A DNA stretch of 6,862 nt, taken from positions 1 through 6,862 of the forward strand of contig JAKLLI010000103.1 in the NCBI GenBank assembly GCA_023150195.1, given 5' to 3'. The position numbers and the translations under genes are program-made. The notes under the pieces are model-generated. The model was not told where the DNA came from. It searched no databases and saw only the letters and a list, made by a program, of their open reading frames with translations. This stretch comes from Azonexus sp. (GTDB taxonomy: Bacteria; Pseudomonadota; Gammaproteobacteria; Burkholderiales; Rhodocyclaceae). How positions within the stretch are numbered: the stretch's first letter is position 1; each line of letters begins with the position of its first letter. Below are positions 6,558 through 6,862 of the stretch, piece after piece.

Positions 6558-6586
6558 GTGAAGTTATTTGAAGCGCTCTTTACAAT
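6558..6586 (+). promoter_or_regulatory. Candidate sigma70-like promoter for the cupin gene
   Basis: TACAAT (6581-6586) matches the -10 consensus at five of six bases. Seventeen bases upstream lies GTGAAG (6558-6563), a weak -35 match at three of six. This is the most AT-rich patch in the 205-base divergent region. Transcription would start near 6593, about 80 bases before the cupin ATG. An inverted repeat frames the -10 box. No equally good - strand promoter for DUF3597 was found by eye. Confidence 0.35.
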
Positions 6587-6597
6587 CCTCCTTCAAA
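6567..6597. repeat. Inverted repeat TTTGAAG-N17-CTTCAAA, possible operator
   Basis: Seven bases at 6567-6573 (TTTGAAG) are exactly inverted at 6591-6597 (CTTCAAA), with 17 bases between. The candidate -10 box (6581-6586) lies in the spacer. The half-site centres are 24 bases apart, slightly more than two helical turns. The geometry would suit a dimeric regulator acting on the divergent cupin/DUF3597 region, but this is inferred from symmetry alone. Confidence 0.35.
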
Positions 6598-6673
6598 AAC
6601 GCCCACCCGGCGCCCTTCCACCATCGACGATCCCTTGCCCAGCGGGGATTTCGCCCATTCCAGGCCGCTCACC

Positions 6674-6862
6674 ATGTCCGCTAACATTTTTTCTGCCCTG
6701 CCACGGTCGACCGGCGATCAGGAGCAGTTTTCCGCCTTGCTCAGCCGTCCCGGCGTGCGCATCGAGCGCATCGTGTCCACCGGGCAAAGCAGTCCGCCGG
6801 GCTTCTGGTACAACCAGGACGAAGGCGAATGGGTGATGGTGCTGCAAGGAGAAGCGCACCTG
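6674..6862 (+). CDS. Cupin-fold protein, N-terminal 63 residues (runs off window)
   Basis: This is the start of a gene cut by the window end, with 63 codons visible. The protein opens MSANIFSALP and continues with PGVRIERIVSTGQSSPPGFWY (26-46), then NQDEGEWVMVLQGEAHL (47-63). The block FWYNQDEGEWVMVLQGEA matches a family of small single-domain cupins of roughly 100 residues. In the cupin motif 1, Glu52 and Gly59 keep the EX6G spacing. The two metal-binding histidines are replaced by Tyr46 and Gln48, as I recall for this subfamily, so a classical metal site is doubtful. ATG 6674 is chosen because it gives the family-like N-terminus. The nearest purine-rich element, CAGG at 6661-6664, is weak. 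Function is unknown; such proteins are sometimes labelled only as cupin domain proteins. Confidence 0.85.
   Translation, partial: MSANIFSALPRSTGDQEQFSALLSRPGVRIERIVSTGQSSPPGFWYNQDEGEWVMVLQGEAHL

Noticed and set aside
6593..6859. 88-codon open frame on the - strand at the right edge
   Set aside because: It lies opposite the cupin gene start, whose + strand translation matches a known fold.

Overview
The window reads as a chromosomal stretch of a GC-rich Gram-negative bacterium. A betaproteobacterium, perhaps from the Rhodocyclales, is the best guess. This rests on the ParE type (no gyrase-style C-terminal insert), the DUF3597 protein and the codon bias. It is an inference from remembered family resemblance, not a database match. 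No rRNA, tRNA, CRISPR array, insertion sequence or phage gene was seen.

Left part (1-4758, + strand): five genes are packed head to tail with almost no spacing. They are the 3' ~95% of parE (topoisomerase IV subunit B), a three-helix membrane protein, a DUF1330 protein, a 639-residue radical SAM enzyme with a B12-binding-like N-terminal half, and a 123-residue helical protein of unknown function. The junctions are a 14-base overlap, a 4-base ATGA overlap, a 1-base TGATG overlap and directly abutting stop and start codons. This points to one translationally coupled transcript. The four genes after parE look like a small accessory cassette of unknown purpose, with the radical SAM protein as its probable enzyme.

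Middle (4763-6010, - strand): a full-length, two-domain ChrA chromate transporter lies convergent to the operon, with only 4 bases between the stop codons. No chrB lies beside it in the window, and its base composition looks slightly less GC-rich than the operon. A GC-rich hairpin (6018-6043) sits between chrA and the next gene.

Right part (6064-6862): a DUF3597 gene on the - strand has an excellent Shine-Dalgarno site. It is divergent from the 5' end of a cupin-fold gene on the + strand that runs off the window. The 205-base divergent region between them holds a candidate -10 box framed by an inverted repeat, and a GNRA-loop hairpin in the DUF3597 leader.

The most interesting material is the parE-linked radical SAM cassette. 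Its cluster-binding motif has the non-canonical spacing CX4CX2C, its B12-like domain lacks the usual axial-histidine motif, and it is accompanied by an orphan small protein. I cannot assign it a substrate or pathway.
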